From assembly GCA_013388855.1 (NCBI GenBank), contig JACAEM010000020.1, positions 1-64,000 on the forward strand: a DNA stretch of 64,000 nt. Direction: 5' to 3'. Positions 8,024 to 17,740 of the stretch are shown in pieces. Each line of letters starts with the position of its first letter. Position 1 is the stretch's first letter. The notes beneath the pieces are model-generated. The model searched no databases. It was given only the letters and a program-made list of their open reading frames with translations, and had not been told where the DNA came from. Origin of the DNA: Chloroflexota bacterium. Lineage in GTDB: Bacteria > Chloroflexota > Anaerolineae > Anaerolineales > Villigracilaceae. Both the position numbers and the translations under genes were made by a program.

Positions 8024-11000
8024 GATTCCGAAGCGAACGCCAACGCTTGTTCGAGAGACATTACCGCGCCTTTTGTCTGCGCTGCAGCATACTCTTCCTG
8101 ACTCAACGCAGAACGAATGAATCCCTGATTCGCTTCCACTTCCACCCGGTCAGCGGGCCACCACGCGCCGCCTGTGACTTTCAACACGGACTCTGCCGCG
8201 CTGAGCATGACTGCACCCCAAGCAGCATCTCCCTTGCGAGCCCTCAGCCCAGCCAGCCCCGCCATGCATTCCGCCATGCCGCGCCGATTGCCCAACCTGC
8301 GGAACATGCGCAGGCTTCTTCGGAAATGCTCTTCGGCGCGTTCATGGTCGCCCTCGTGTTGGGCGATATATCCCAAACTATGCACAAAGCGCGCCCTGTC
8401 GCCTTTGTCGCCTGAATCGGGCAGGAGCGCCTCACATTCTTCGTAATACTTCCGCGCCAATGCGTATTGACCCTGCACCCGCGCCACTTCGCCGAGATTA
8501 TTCAGCGCGAAACTAATCAGCCAGTTTTCGTTCAACTGCCGTGCGGCGGACTCTGCCCGTGAATGATACTCATGCGCTTTTTCAGGATGCCCCAGTCCAA
8601 GTTCGGCATTGCCCAAATGCACCAGCGTGAGCGTATGGAAGTAGGACATGCCAGATTCCATGAAATACCTGCCAGCCTGTTCCAACAACGGCTGGGCTTC
8701 GCTGTCCCTGCCCATGTTGATGAAGGCGATCCCATTTGCCATTTGTGTCATTCCCACCATCTGGTCGTGCTCCAGCCGCAGTTGGATCGCGAGAGCATGC
8801 TGTATTCTTGTTAGCGCGGTCTCCTGTTGACCTTGCCAGATCGCCAATATGCCGCTGGATGCCAACGCTATGGCGAGAAGCGGCGGCATGCTTTGCAGTT
8901 CGGGCATTGCTAAAAACTTTTCCGCCCATTGCTGCCCTTCGATAAACTGTCCGCGCCGATACCAGAACCAGAACAACATGAAGATGAGCCTCACACCGTA
9001 TTGAATCCCCTGCGGCGCGGCGAGACACCACTTCAGCGTGGCGCGAATATTGTCTAATTCACGCTCATACCAAGCCAGCCATTGCTGAGAGTTTGGCGAA
9101 TAAATTCCCCAGCCCGCCTCGTTCATAATGATATTTCCAAAATATTGAGCATGTTTCGTGTGCAGGGCGTCCGATTCGCCGCTCTCGGCGAGACGTTCCA
9201 CCGCATATGCGCGGATGGTTTCCAACATCCCGAAACGCGGCTCGCCATCGTCCGCCTCCTCCTGACGGAGGAGGCTGTTGTCTGCGAGCGAAGTTAATCC
9301 TTCAAGGATGTCTTTCCCGTCCACATTGCACACGGCTTCGGCGGCTTCGAGCGTGAACCCGCCTACAAACACGCTTAACCGTGCGTATAACTTTTTCTCG
9401 TCTTCGTTCAGCAGGCTGTAACTCCATTCGAGCGTGTTGCGCAGCGTTTGGTGGCGTGTCGGCAGGTCGCGCGCGCCGCCCGTGAGCAGTTTGAGTTGAT
9501 CGTCGAGCCGCGATAGGATCGCCTGCGGAGAAAGCAGTTTGACGCGCGCCGCGGCAAGCTCAAGGGCAAGAGGCAGCCCATCGAGACGGCGGCAGATTTC
9601 GGTCACGAAAGAGGCGTTGTCTTTCGTCAAAGAAAAACTTGGAAGCGCTGACCGCGCCCGCTCCACGAACAGGACGATTGATTCGTGTTCCATTAAATCT
9701 TCCACACTGGCGTCATTTTCCGTGTTCGGCAAATCCATCGGCGGGACGGGGTATTCGCGCTCGCCGCGCAGTTTGAGCGCGGTGCGGCTGCTCGTAATGA
9801 TTTTCAAGCGCGGCGCGGCGGCAAGCAGGTCAGCCACCATGGGCGCGGCGGATATGAGTTGCTCGAAATTATCCAGCACAAGCAGGATGTGTTTATCGCG
9901 CAGATAATCCTTGACGTTATCGAGCAGGGGACGCCCGCCTTCGCGCACTTCGAGCTGCTGGGCGACCCGCGAGATGAACTGATTCGAATCCGTATCGTCG
10001 GCGAGCGGGACGAAGAAGACACCGTTGGGAAAATAATCGAGCGTCTCTTGCGCGACCTGTAAACTGAGGCGCGTTTTGCCTGTGCCGCCTGGTCCGATCA
10101 GGGTGATGAGACGCGCATCGGGGTCGAGAATCATCTCTTTCAACGCGGCAAGCTGTGCGGCACGCCCAATGAACGGCGTGGGTTGCGCGGGGAGATTGTG
10201 TTTCGGCTTTTTCGTTGCGGAAAACTCTGCCGCCTGATTCGCGTCGTACAGCAATTCGACGCTAGTCGGCTGCGGAAGTTTGAACACGGCGGCATAGCGT
10301 TTGAGATTCGCGGCGGCGTAGATCAATCCTGCGAGACGCTGTTCGTCTGGCTGGCCCGCCTTGTGACAGTACGCCAGCCCCGCCGCCACACCCGCCAGCC
10401 AGTATTGCCCCCACAAATCATCATGCAGACTGGGATGATGCGCCTGCACCCAATCTCCAAATGCGCCTCTTGCCGACCCGATGACTGCGCTGACACCCGA
10501 AACTTCGATTGCCACCTTGTGCGGATCAGGCACATCCGCCACGGCAAGCAGGCTGAGAAAGTCCACACATTTTGCAAATGAGACCTGCGACAGCGCCAGC
10601 ATGAGATAGGAAATTTCCAAATAACGCTGGTCGTACAACAACGGCATGTTCTCTTTGAACAGCGCAAAGTCAATCAGGTAATACCCCGCCAGGGTCTCTT
10701 TATCGTCCGCAAACCTGACCAGAATGTTGTTGGCGTTCAAGTCGCCGTGGATGAAGCCCGTGGCAACATCCATCGAACGCACCTTGCCCCATGGCTCGGT
10801 CTTTCGTGCATACAACAGAGGATTAGGGAAGACATGCCCACTAATAAGAAAGCCAGCGGCATTTGCATTTGCCTTCTCTTGAACGAAACGCTCGATGCTC
10901 CCGCCTTCATCCAGCCGAAACCCTAGCCACTTTTCCAGAATCTTTTGCGGGTGAACGGCCTGCTCGAAGGTCGAGTTTTGATTCCACTCGCTCAACAAAA

Positions 11001-11448
11001 CCCTGTTTGTCTCTGCGAAAATGGATTGGAGTTGGGTTTGTCTCTCATAGTTCGATAACGGACGGTATTTTTGAAGCGATTCCCCCGCGATGCGGTAAAA
11101 GATGGCGATGACGCCTTCGAGATCCACGCGGTCAAAGACCAGTTCGGCGATGTGCGCACGGGCAAACTCAGGCGCGGCTGTTTCCATCACGGTGTTGTGC
11201 CGCGTCACTTCATCTGACCTGGCGTTCTTGCCTTTGCGATCCAATTTGAGGATGCAATGCTCGACGTGCTTGGTCTCATTCCATGCCACGCTGACCAGAT
11301 AGACGACCGCGCCCGACCAGCCTCCCACCAGCAATTGCAGGGGAGCGATGGCGATGCCATTCTGCTCCTGCGCCAGCCGAATGACTTGCTGGTATTCGGG
11401 CGGCAGGGAGTGGAAGTCGGTGGTCAGTTCGGGCATGGAATAAGTCAT
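8020..11448 (-). CDS. kinase-like/STAND (NB-ARC) ATPase/TPR multidomain signalling protein
   Basis: The 1142 residues hold three modules. Residues 1-400 resemble aminoglycoside-phosphotransferase-type kinases: a nucleotide loop near GGWSGAVVYLVSV, a catalytic loop HGDLNANN (234-241) and a metal-binding LIDFA (about 259-263). Residues 425-770 are a STAND ATPase of the AP/NB-ARC kind: Walker A GPGGTGKT (452-459), Walker B LVLDNFE (523-529), sensor IITSSRTAL, and the GLPLALELAA motif. Residues about 800-1100 are TPR-type helical repeats. STAND proteins are switches that oligomerise on ligand binding and occur in regulators and in defence or conflict systems. The fused kinase-like domain and the coupled small gene downstream favour a signalling or conflict role, but no nuclease or toxin domain is seen. 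Confidence 0.85.
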   Translation of the reverse strand: MTYSMPELTTDFHSLPPEYQQVIRLAQEQNGIAIAPLQLLVGGWSGAVVYLVSVAWNETKHVEHCILKLDRKGKNARSDEVTRHNTVMETAAPEFARAHIAELVFDRVDLEGVIAIFYRIAGESLQKYRPLSNYERQTQLQSIFAETNRVLLSEWNQNSTFEQAVHPQKILEKWLGFRLDEGGSIERFVQEKANANAAGFLISGHVFPNPLLYARKTEPWGKVRSMDVATGFIHGDLNANNILVRFADDKETLAGYYLIDFALFKENMPLLYDQRYLEISYLMLALSQVSFAKCVDFLSLLAVADVPDPHKVAIEVSGVSAVIGSARGAFGDWVQAHHPSLHDDLWGQYWLAGVAAGLAYCHKAGQPDEQRLAGLIYAAANLKRYAAVFKLPQPTSVELLYDANQAAEFSATKKPKHNLPAQPTPFIGRAAQLAALKEMILDPDARLITLIGPGGTGKTRLSLQVAQETLDYFPNGVFFVPLADDTDSNQFISRVAQQLEVREGGRPLLDNVKDYLRDKHILLVLDNFEQLISAAPMVADLLAAAPRLKIITSSRTALKLRGEREYPVPPMDLPNTENDASVEDLMEHESIVLFVERARSALPSFSLTKDNASFVTEICRRLDGLPLALELAAARVKLLSPQAILSRLDDQLKLLTGGARDLPTRHQTLRNTLEWSYSLLNEDEKKLYARLSVFVGGFTLEAAEAVCNVDGKDILEGLTSLADNSLLRQEEADDGEPRFGMLETIRAYAVERLAESGESDALHTKHAQYFGNIIMNEAGWGIYSPNSQQWLAWYERELDNIRATLKWCLAAPQGIQYGVRLIFMLFWFWYRRGQFIEGQQWAEKFLAMPELQSMPPLLAIALASSGILAIWQGQQETALTRIQHALAIQLRLEHDQMVGMTQMANGIAFINMGRDSEAQPLLEQAGRYFMESGMSYFHTLTLVHLGNAELGLGHPEKAHEYHSRAESAARQLNENWLISFALNNLGEVARVQGQYALARKYYEECEALLPDSGDKGDRARFVHSLGYIAQHEGDHERAEEHFRRSLRMFRRLGNRRGMAECMAGLAGLRARKGDAAWGAVMLSAAESVLKVTGGAWWPADRVEVEANQGFIRSALSQEEYAAAQTKGAVMSLEQALAFASES

Positions 11449-11730
11449 TCTTTTATGATAAAGTTGGGGCGATTGGTTTATTTTACATCATAGTTGCTTC
11501 CTCCTTCATATTCCATCCGCTTTTACTGACCAAGGAGCGCTCCGTTACAAGGGTGTTTTTAGAAGCGCATTCCGTCATTGCGAGGAGGGCGGTGGCCCGA
11601 CGAAGCAAACTCCTCGCAAATTCTGGGATTGCTTCGCCCTTTCGGGTTCGCAATGACATGGTTATGTGTTGGATGATGGACACTCTCGTAAAGAGTGTGT
11701 ATAGATATTCGATGGCGACGGCGATACAAT
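11449..11730. other. intergenic region, palindromic repeat only
   Basis: The gap between the STAND gene and the next promoter holds the second GTCATTGCGAG repeat (11573-11659). No credible gene or RNA structure beyond that was seen. Confidence 0.6.
11573..11659. repeat. palindromic interspersed repeat (GTCATTGCGAG family), copy 2
   Basis: GTCATTGCGA at 11574-11583 is mirrored by TCGCAATGAC at 11648-11657, with an inner GAAGCAA/TTGCTTC pair and the shared GGATTGCTTCG. Same family as 2602-2684. Confidence 0.8.
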
Positions 11731-11759
11731 TTGACATAATTAATTGTTGATCCTATAAA
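11731..11759 (+). promoter_or_regulatory. near-consensus promoter, leaderless start
   Basis: TTGACA (11731-11736), a spacer of exactly 17 bases, then TATAAA (11754-11759). The first in-frame ATG (11768) is 8 bases past the -10, so the transcript probably starts at or next to the start codon. Confidence 0.7.
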
Positions 11760-11767
11760 ATTTATGT

Positions 11768-13206
11768 ATGGGCATGGAAAATTGGACACCTGAACGACAA
11801 GATGGTAGTGGGGAAGTGAGTCGCAGAAATTTTCTTAAGTTATGCCATGGTTTTGGCTTAACTATGGCTTTGGGGGGGGTTAGGATTAAGAGAAGTATTG
11901 GCAGGAGGCAACAATCCGAATGAAGCGTATGTTTCAACAAGAGGTGAAGGTCCGCAATTGCTCTTAGAAATGAATGCGTTAAGCGGCGAGGTTAACATGG
12001 CCGTGGGGTGGATGAGGGGCGGCGCCGCGGCAAACGGAGAGCCAACTACCGTTTTTAGAGTGGGGCAATCTGTTACTCTTGATAGCGGGAGCGTGCTGGT
12101 CCCTAGGAGGGTGGGCGGTGGTTCGCGAAAGATGGCAAGGGGAGGCGCAGTTGAGACAACTTATTTTTCGATACAGGATCCTATTAGGGTGGTTCCGGAA
12201 ATACTGGTTAGAGTGCCTCAAGATAATATTCATTACGGGGAGCAATTGGCGTATGCTCAAGCAGTCTTGGATGAGGTGTTTGCGGGAGAGGCGAGTTTTG
12301 CGACTGATGAGGGGGGAGGGGTATCTTGGTTCTGCTGAAGTGGCGATAGACCGTGACTTTCAAGAAGGGGGCAAACCCAGAGAAATGTTGCTAAGGATCA
12401 AGAATGGGGCTGGCACCAAGGCTTTGCCTCAGGTTTTACGACTCGAGGCATTGCAATTGAGGGATGATCCGTCTATCAATTATGGTGGTGGAGGAGCTAG
12501 ATTGAGGAATGATGTTGTTTATTTTCCTGCTCCTGCTCCCGAGATTGAAGGAGAGGCGGTTTTTGTGCCGGGGGCGGAGGTGGAGCCGGTGAGTGGAGAG
12601 GAATTTACTTGCTATCGAGATTTTATGCTGAAGTTGTTTTATGAGTATAACAAGAGAGAAATTGACCCTAACTGGGGGGTGGGTGATTTTGAGGGTTTTT
12701 TGAAAATGTATCAAGAGGCGGGAGAAAAAATCCCTGCAAGGCCGGGCGTGTGGTTGGGCTGGTTTGATGTGCACTCTGCGTTTTATAATCAGACAATAGA
12801 ATTAGAGATTAAATATGGGAATTTGCCGATGGATAAGCCGTTAGCGGTAGGCGCGCCGGTTTTTGTGATTACGGACGGCAGTCAAAGTGCTCATCCCGGA
12901 GTGGTGGATTTGGTGTATCCCAGAATTTCCGGGCCTTTGGTAAAAGAAGATGAGCGCTCGGTTACTGTGGGGGCGCCGATTGTTGAATTGGGTGAGGAGA
13001 GAGTGTTGCAAGCGATGGTGGCGTGGAATAATACTGATTACAATTTGTTAATGTGGCGGTACCGCGAGGGAGATGCTCCTCATATTGCTGAACAAGCCAA
13101 CATGCGGGCGCGAGAGTTTTTGCTTGTCAGCTACGCCATGTTGTTCCCGGCCGAGGTGGCCAGAGTAAAGGAGATTTGGCGAGATCCTTATCTGGCGAAA
13201 AGGTAG
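11768..13206 (+). pseudogene. Tat-exported protein of unknown function, frame broken at two G-runs
   Basis: The start (ATG 11768 or 11774) leads into a twin-arginine signal: SRRNFLKLCHGFGLTMALGG. At an 8-G run (11872-11879) the frame shifts; dropping one G continues as LRLREVLAGGNNPNEAYVS. A second shift occurs at GGGGGGAGGGG (12311-12321), again cured by removing one G, and leads to YLGSAEVAIDRD and an open frame to 13206. The repaired product has about 476 residues: a beta-rich central part, then GVWLGWFDVHSAFYN and a helical end. No known family. Codon use differs sharply from its neighbours (AGA/AGG for Arg, GGG/GGA for Gly, TTG for Leu, G-rich coding strand), which suggests acquisition from another lineage. 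Two identical +1 G errors suit phase variation or homopolymer sequencing error. Confidence 0.65.
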
Positions 13207-13404
13207 TCCGATCCGAATGACTCTTATATGGACGGTCGCGGTCATGTTGGACTAGTGGTGAGCTTGGATATTTTTTTAGTATATAAGTTACGGCCTGGCG
13301 CAATAGAAGTGGCTCTTGAAAAATTTGCGATCCCGAGAGTGTATCGGGGGACTGCGGGTGAGGGAGCAACGTAAGAATTGCCAACGGCGCAGCGATTTGT
13401 TTTA
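13207..13404. other. short gap, possible small ORF
   Basis: An ATG at 13228 opens a 48-residue frame to 13374 that reads MDGRGHVGLVVSLDIFLVYK and onward. It is in the same frame as the preceding Tat gene, directly after its TAG. It has no ribosome-binding site or recognisable homology and may be read-through debris rather than a gene. Confidence 0.25.
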
Positions 13405-13716
13405 ATGGAGAGGATGAAGGGGCGGAAACTATGGATCGGCGTGGGGGTGTTGCTGTTGGCGGCGGCGTTGCTGGGATATTTGGGGTTGCGGTATTATCTG
13501 GGGCACCGAGAAAAGATAGTGATTGAGAATAGCGTGCCGGGGTATGAGTTGCAGTTTGGAGCGGGCAAAGCGAGGCTAGAAGAGTTGGCGGAGGAGTGGG
13601 GAGTGTGGCGGGAGGGGATCAAACAACCCAAGGAAGGGAGAGGGGTGGAAAAACAAGGATGGAACGAGCCGGTTGACCCGGAGCAAGCACGACCTTCACG
13701 GTCAGATGTGAAATAA
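13405..13716 (+). CDS. hypothetical single-pass membrane protein
   Basis: About 103 residues from ATG 13405: a short basic lead (MERMKGRKLW), one transmembrane helix (IGVGVLLLAAALLGYLGL) and a charged outer part with a Pro/Gly/Lys-rich end. A TTG at 13378 is an alternative start. It shares the G-rich coding strand and AGG/GGG codon use of the preceding Tat-exported gene, so both probably arrived together. No ribosome-binding site and no family were recognised; the function is unknown. Confidence 0.5.
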   Translation: MERMKGRKLWIGVGVLLLAAALLGYLGLRYYLGHREKIVIENSVPGYELQFGAGKARLEELAEEWGVWREGIKQPKEGRGVEKQGWNEPVDPEQARPSRSDVK

Positions 13717-13769
13717 TGGATTGTTCGATCTGGCGGGTTATCGAAACGGAATAAAAGTATAATTCGCAC

Positions 13770-14696
13770 ATGCCTAAAAAGGACTCTGCGGGTCAAGACC
13801 TGACAGTCGTCATTCCTGTTTACAATGAAGCTCAATCCCTGCCTCATTTTCTGCCCGAATTGATTGAAACCTGCAGGGCGAAAAAGTGGCAGTTGATTCT
13901 GGTAAACGATGGTTCCAGGGATGATTCTGCCAGTGTGCTTGCGCAATATGAAGGTGACCCGTTTGTGAAAGTATTACACCACAAGGTGAATCGAGGGTAT
14001 GGGGGCGCCTTGAAAACCGGATTATCTTCCGTAAAGACCCAGTACGTGGTCACGATGGACGGAGACGGACAGCACCGGATCGCAGACATTGACGCAATCT
14101 ACCAATTTGCGCTGAAAAGCAATGCCGACATGCTGATCGGATCCCGCTCTGAGATGGAGCATGTCAACTGGTACCGCGAATTTGGGAAATGGATCATTCG
14201 TAATTTCACCCGCATCCTCGTCCCGTTGCCGGTCCACGACCTGAACTCGGGCTTCAAGCTATATCGAACGAAACTGGTCAATCGTTATCTGCATCTATGC
14301 CCGGATGCCATGGCGTTCAGTGACGTGATCACCCTGTTGTTTTTGAATCAGGGGCATCTGGTCCTGGAATTCCCAATCTCGGTCAAGAGGCGCATCGCGG
14401 GTTCGAGTTCCATCAGTACTCATACAGCTTTTCAGACCATCATCGAAATCATGAATCTCGCCATGCTGATCAATCCGTTGAGAATCTTCCTTCCGCTTTC
14501 GATCTTTTGCATGACGGCTGGTTTGTTGTGGGGCATCCCGATTGTCATTGCCGGGCGCGGGGTGAGCGTGGGCTCGATGCTGGCAATCGTGCTTGGGGCG
14601 CTGTTTTTCTTTCTGGGATTGATCGCAAGCCAGTTGGCCTCCATCCGTCTGTTTCTTGCCATTAAAAATGACACGATGAATTCCGAGGATGGCTGA
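13770..14696 (+). CDS. glycosyltransferase family 2, dolichyl-phosphate mannosyltransferase-like
   Basis: The 308 residues comprise a GT-A domain beginning LTVVIPVYNEAQSL, with LILVNDGSRDDS and the metal and sugar-nucleotide motif TMDGDGQH, and two C-terminal transmembrane helices (about 228-255 and 262-292). Such enzymes move a sugar from a nucleotide donor to a polyprenyl phosphate at the inner membrane face. A consensus TATAAT (13758-13763) lies 6 bases before ATG 13770 and there is no ribosome-binding site, so the mRNA is probably leaderless. The GT-C-like membrane protein at 15448 could use the resulting lipid-linked sugar, which is inference. The acceptor and the sugar are unknown. Confidence 0.85.
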   Translation: MPKKDSAGQDLTVVIPVYNEAQSLPHFLPELIETCRAKKWQLILVNDGSRDDSASVLAQYEGDPFVKVLHHKVNRGYGGALKTGLSSVKTQYVVTMDGDGQHRIADIDAIYQFALKSNADMLIGSRSEMEHVNWYREFGKWIIRNFTRILVPLPVHDLNSGFKLYRTKLVNRYLHLCPDAMAFSDVITLLFLNQGHLVLEFPISVKRRIAGSSSISTHTAFQTIIEIMNLAMLINPLRIFLPLSIFCMTAGLLWGIPIVIAGRGVSVGSMLAIVLGALFFFLGLIASQLASIRLFLAIKNDTMNSEDG

Positions 14697-14713
14697 TGCG
14701 GCAGGGAAGCCGT

Positions 14714-15406
14714 CTATTCCTTCCAGCCGACGTATAACCGATTCATGCCCCATTGAGTGACAAATGGTTTTCGGGTCACGCGTCGAAAACCGGCGCGTGC
14801 CAACCGCTGGCGTATCTCGTCTTCCGTCAGAAAATAGGTCTCGCCCTCCTCCATGCCGCGCTCCGAATCCATGTCAACGTGTGTGCCGAAGAACCGGTCA
14901 TAGAGCCATACCACGCGATGGACGATCAGTTCCGTGATCGGTAATCCCATCGTCAGGATGATGTTCCCGCCCGGCTTGAGCACGCGCCAGGCTTCAGCCA
15001 GCTCCGCGTCGCGCTGGGGTTCAGGCGCGTGATTCAGGTTGGCAATGAAAGTGACCGAATCAAATGATTCATCCGCAAAAGGGAAATGGGCGAGATCCGG
15101 GACGACATTCTCCTCGGTCAATCCTTCGTAGGGGAACAGGTCGATCCCTTTCCCGTTCCCATTCAGGTATTCTTTCACGAAACGGTTGCCATATCCACAA
15201 CCCACGTCGAGACAATAGCCGGTCACCTCTGCGGCAACATAATCGAAGCGTTCCGATGCCAGCGAAGAAAGCCCCCAGCGGTCTTCATGGAAAAGAGTAA
15301 AAGCGCGTAGCGGAAAGGTGACAAAATCCTTGATCTTCCGGGCGATGGTTCGACGCATGATATTCGATGATTTCCTGAACTGGGAAAATTTGGATTGAAT
15401 GGTCAC
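14714..15406 (-). CDS. class I SAM-dependent methyltransferase
   Basis: Up to 230 residues with the Rossmann SAM motif CLDVGCGYGNRF, the acidic GKGIDLFPYE, the post-II segment FPFADESFDSVTF and AWRVLKPGGNIIL. The layout fits small-molecule or sugar methyltransferases of the UbiE/BioC type. The start is unclear: GTG 15406 touches a minus-strand TATAAT (15407-15412), which would put the transcription start inside the gene. ATG 15358 (MRRTIARKIKDF) is therefore a good alternative. The TATAAT is palindromic and may also serve the divergent gene at 15448. The substrate is unknown. Confidence 0.8.
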   Translation of the reverse strand: MTIQSKFSQFRKSSNIMRRTIARKIKDFVTFPLRAFTLFHEDRWGLSSLASERFDYVAAEVTGYCLDVGCGYGNRFVKEYLNGNGKGIDLFPYEGLTEENVVPDLAHFPFADESFDSVTFIANLNHAPEPQRDAELAEAWRVLKPGGNIILTMGLPITELIVHRVVWLYDRFFGTHVDMDSERGMEEGETYFLTEDEIRQRLARAGFRRVTRKPFVTQWGMNRLYVGWKE

Positions 15407-15447
15407 ATTATAATGTACACGGTTTTAATGCCGCGCAAAGAGGTTCG

Positions 15448-17541
15448 ATGGGACTTCTCAGAAGACTGAATTTCCCGCCCGCCAATCCAAAATGGAACAG
15501 GGTTGCATGGTATGTCGGTATCGCCGCCCTCTGGTGCTTCATATGGTTTGCGCCGTGGCAGATGTTCTTGCATGAACTACCCTGGCTCAAATTGGGAATT
15601 GCACTGATCGTTTTCATGATCCCCGGCATTTCCATATACGGCTTGCTCGCCGACCGGAACGCCCATTGGATAAATCACATTACCTTTGGCTTTGTGATTT
15701 CCCACTTGTTATTTGCGGTGATGGCTCTGGCAGGACGCCTCGCCCATGCCTCGTTCGATCTGATCAGGAACCTGATGATGGCGCTGGGGATGCTCTTTCT
15801 TCTGATGTACGCAATGTCAGGGAATGCCCGCGGATTTTTTCCTCGCATGGATCGGACCGCATTCAGGCAGGCCGCCTCAGTCTGGACCCTCGGGCTGGTC
15901 TCCGTTTTGGTCGGACTGATCGTCATCCAGCGCGTCCTCTCGGATGATGACCTGTCCTATCTTGCCTTCCTGACCAATACGCAATACTCCACCCAAATGG
16001 GTTTTAACGACATCTTTTTCGGACTTGCCGAACCTGTCTCGACTCGTTTCTGGCTGATGAGCGCACCTTTTGCCCAGGCATTTCTCGCCGACCTCGGCAA
16101 TCTCCCCGGATTGTTGATCCTTGGCGGATATTATGAACCCTTCCTTGTAGTCATCGCTGTTCTGTGCTGGTATGGACTGGCCCGTACCCTGCGATTATCG
16201 CGCCAGGCAGCGGCCCTCTCTGTGGTCTTTCAAATATTATTTTTACTCTTGTTATCGGAATATCTCCATCCGGGCGCTCCCTTTTTCCGTCAGCTCAGCG
16301 CGGACAAGGCAACCGCTACATTCATCCTCGCCCCGGTTTTCCTTCAGAGCGTATTCCTGTTGCTCAAAGATATGACTGGAAGGCATTTTCTCGTCTGCCT
16401 CCTGGCAGGCATGAGCCTTACATTCATGCACCCCATTGCATTGGCATATGCCGTTTTTATCGGCGGGATGTTGATCATGCTGACCGTCAATCGTGACAAT
16501 ATTCGCGCGAGGGGCGCCTCTTTACTGGTTATGCTGGCAAGTGTTCTGCCTCAAGTCATCCTCCGTTTTGCCGGCACCCGTGTGGAGGAAAACGTGCCCT
16601 ATGGACTGGATGCGACCCTGAATCAAGGCGGTATCGAGAACATGGTCGCACAATGGGACGATAGCCGGTTCTATGGCTTCAATCCACATATTTTAGAAAT
16701 GACATTTCCCTATGGATCGAATTTCCCGTTTCTGGAACTCCTGCTGAAATGGGGATGGCTGTCCATCCCGGTGTTGGCTGTAGGGTTTGCCATTCGGAAC
16801 CTCAGAAAGAGCGATGGCGCCAACTATGTATTTGCCGCGTTCCTGTTATGTACGCTGGCAGGAATTCCGTTCACAGGCTGGATTATCGGCTATTTTCTGT
16901 CTGCTTGGGCGCTGGAGCGTACGACATGGTTGTTCCCATTCGGGCTGAGCGTGGTTTTCTTGCTTCAGTCTCTGCGCGATGGGACGAAGACCGGTTTAGC
17001 ATTAAAGGAATGGGTTCGGAGGCTGGAGATCAAGACCAGAATCTTGAATCTGCCTTTGATTCTGTCCGTCATCTTTACCTCAGGAATCCTCCTGTTATAT
17101 ATGCGCGAACAGGGATTGCCCGACCTTTCCAGGTTTGAGACAAAATCGCGCCGATATGTCGATATTGCCGCAGTGGGGCAATATCTGGACCGGCATATTC
17201 CCGAACAGGCAGTCGTGATTGGGTCGGAGGATTTGAATGATTTGATCCCCGGCGTTTCATCGAAAGCGAAATTGGTCACATTCCGTACTTCCGATTTCTT
17301 CAGTATGGCTCTCTTTCCGGTAAAAGAGATTGAGCAGCGGATCTCGGACCGGCGGGTGTTGTTTTCAGCGACAACGCCTCCAGAGATAAAACTGCAATTG
17401 CTGGAAAAATACAATGTCGAATATCTGGTCTTGCAGGGAGGGGACCGCGACCTCTTTTCAAGCATTATTTCGGAGTACCCGGATTTATTGACAGTGGAGA
17501 AGGTTGGCAGGTTCTTTGTGATTGAGATCCACGATGAGTAG
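15448..17541 (+). CDS. large polytopic membrane protein, GT-C glycosyltransferase-like
   Basis: The 697 residues hold about twelve to fourteen hydrophobic helices followed by a soluble C-terminal domain (about 580-697) that includes VVIGSEDLNDLIPG and EKYNVEYLVLQGG. An acidic loop after the fifth helix (RVLSDDDLSYLAF) sits where GT-C enzymes carry their catalytic or metal-binding Asp residues. The C-terminal segment resembles the tail seen in integral membrane glycosyltransferases of archaea and Chloroflexota. It lies beside a GT2 enzyme and a methyltransferase, which suits envelope glycan or glycoprotein synthesis. The assignment is by topology and context rather than by a clear signature. 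Confidence 0.65.
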   Translation: MGLLRRLNFPPANPKWNRVAWYVGIAALWCFIWFAPWQMFLHELPWLKLGIALIVFMIPGISIYGLLADRNAHWINHITFGFVISHLLFAVMALAGRLAHASFDLIRNLMMALGMLFLLMYAMSGNARGFFPRMDRTAFRQAASVWTLGLVSVLVGLIVIQRVLSDDDLSYLAFLTNTQYSTQMGFNDIFFGLAEPVSTRFWLMSAPFAQAFLADLGNLPGLLILGGYYEPFLVVIAVLCWYGLARTLRLSRQAAALSVVFQILFLLLLSEYLHPGAPFFRQLSADKATATFILAPVFLQSVFLLLKDMTGRHFLVCLLAGMSLTFMHPIALAYAVFIGGMLIMLTVNRDNIRARGASLLVMLASVLPQVILRFAGTRVEENVPYGLDATLNQGGIENMVAQWDDSRFYGFNPHILEMTFPYGSNFPFLELLLKWGWLSIPVLAVGFAIRNLRKSDGANYVFAAFLLCTLAGIPFTGWIIGYFLSAWALERTTWLFPFGLSVVFLLQSLRDGTKTGLALKEWVRRLEIKTRILNLPLILSVIFTSGILLLYMREQGLPDLSRFETKSRRYVDIAAVGQYLDRHIPEQAVVIGSEDLNDLIPGVSSKAKLVTFRTSDFFSMALFPVKEIEQRISDRRVLFSATTPPEIKLQLLEKYNVEYLVLQGGDRDLFSSIISEYPDLLTVEKVGRFFVIEIHDE

Positions 17542-17740
17542 CCTTTGAGGCATGAATCCTCATCGAAACGGGATCAAATTCACAGTCCGGAATGAGGCGG
17601 GAGTGGTGCGCGTAGAGATGACATCCAGGCAGATGGATCTGTTTGAATCTCACTCCCAAGCCGCATCCGGTCGGTTTTCGAATATTTTATATTTCAGCCT
17701 CGTATAATAAAGAGAGCCCATTTCAACAATCGGAGGCATC

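Noticed and set aside
2602-11659. GTCATTGCGAG repeats as CRISPR or transposon ends
   Set aside because: There are only two copies, 9 kb apart, each an isolated palindrome with no regular spacers and no cas or transposase gene nearby.
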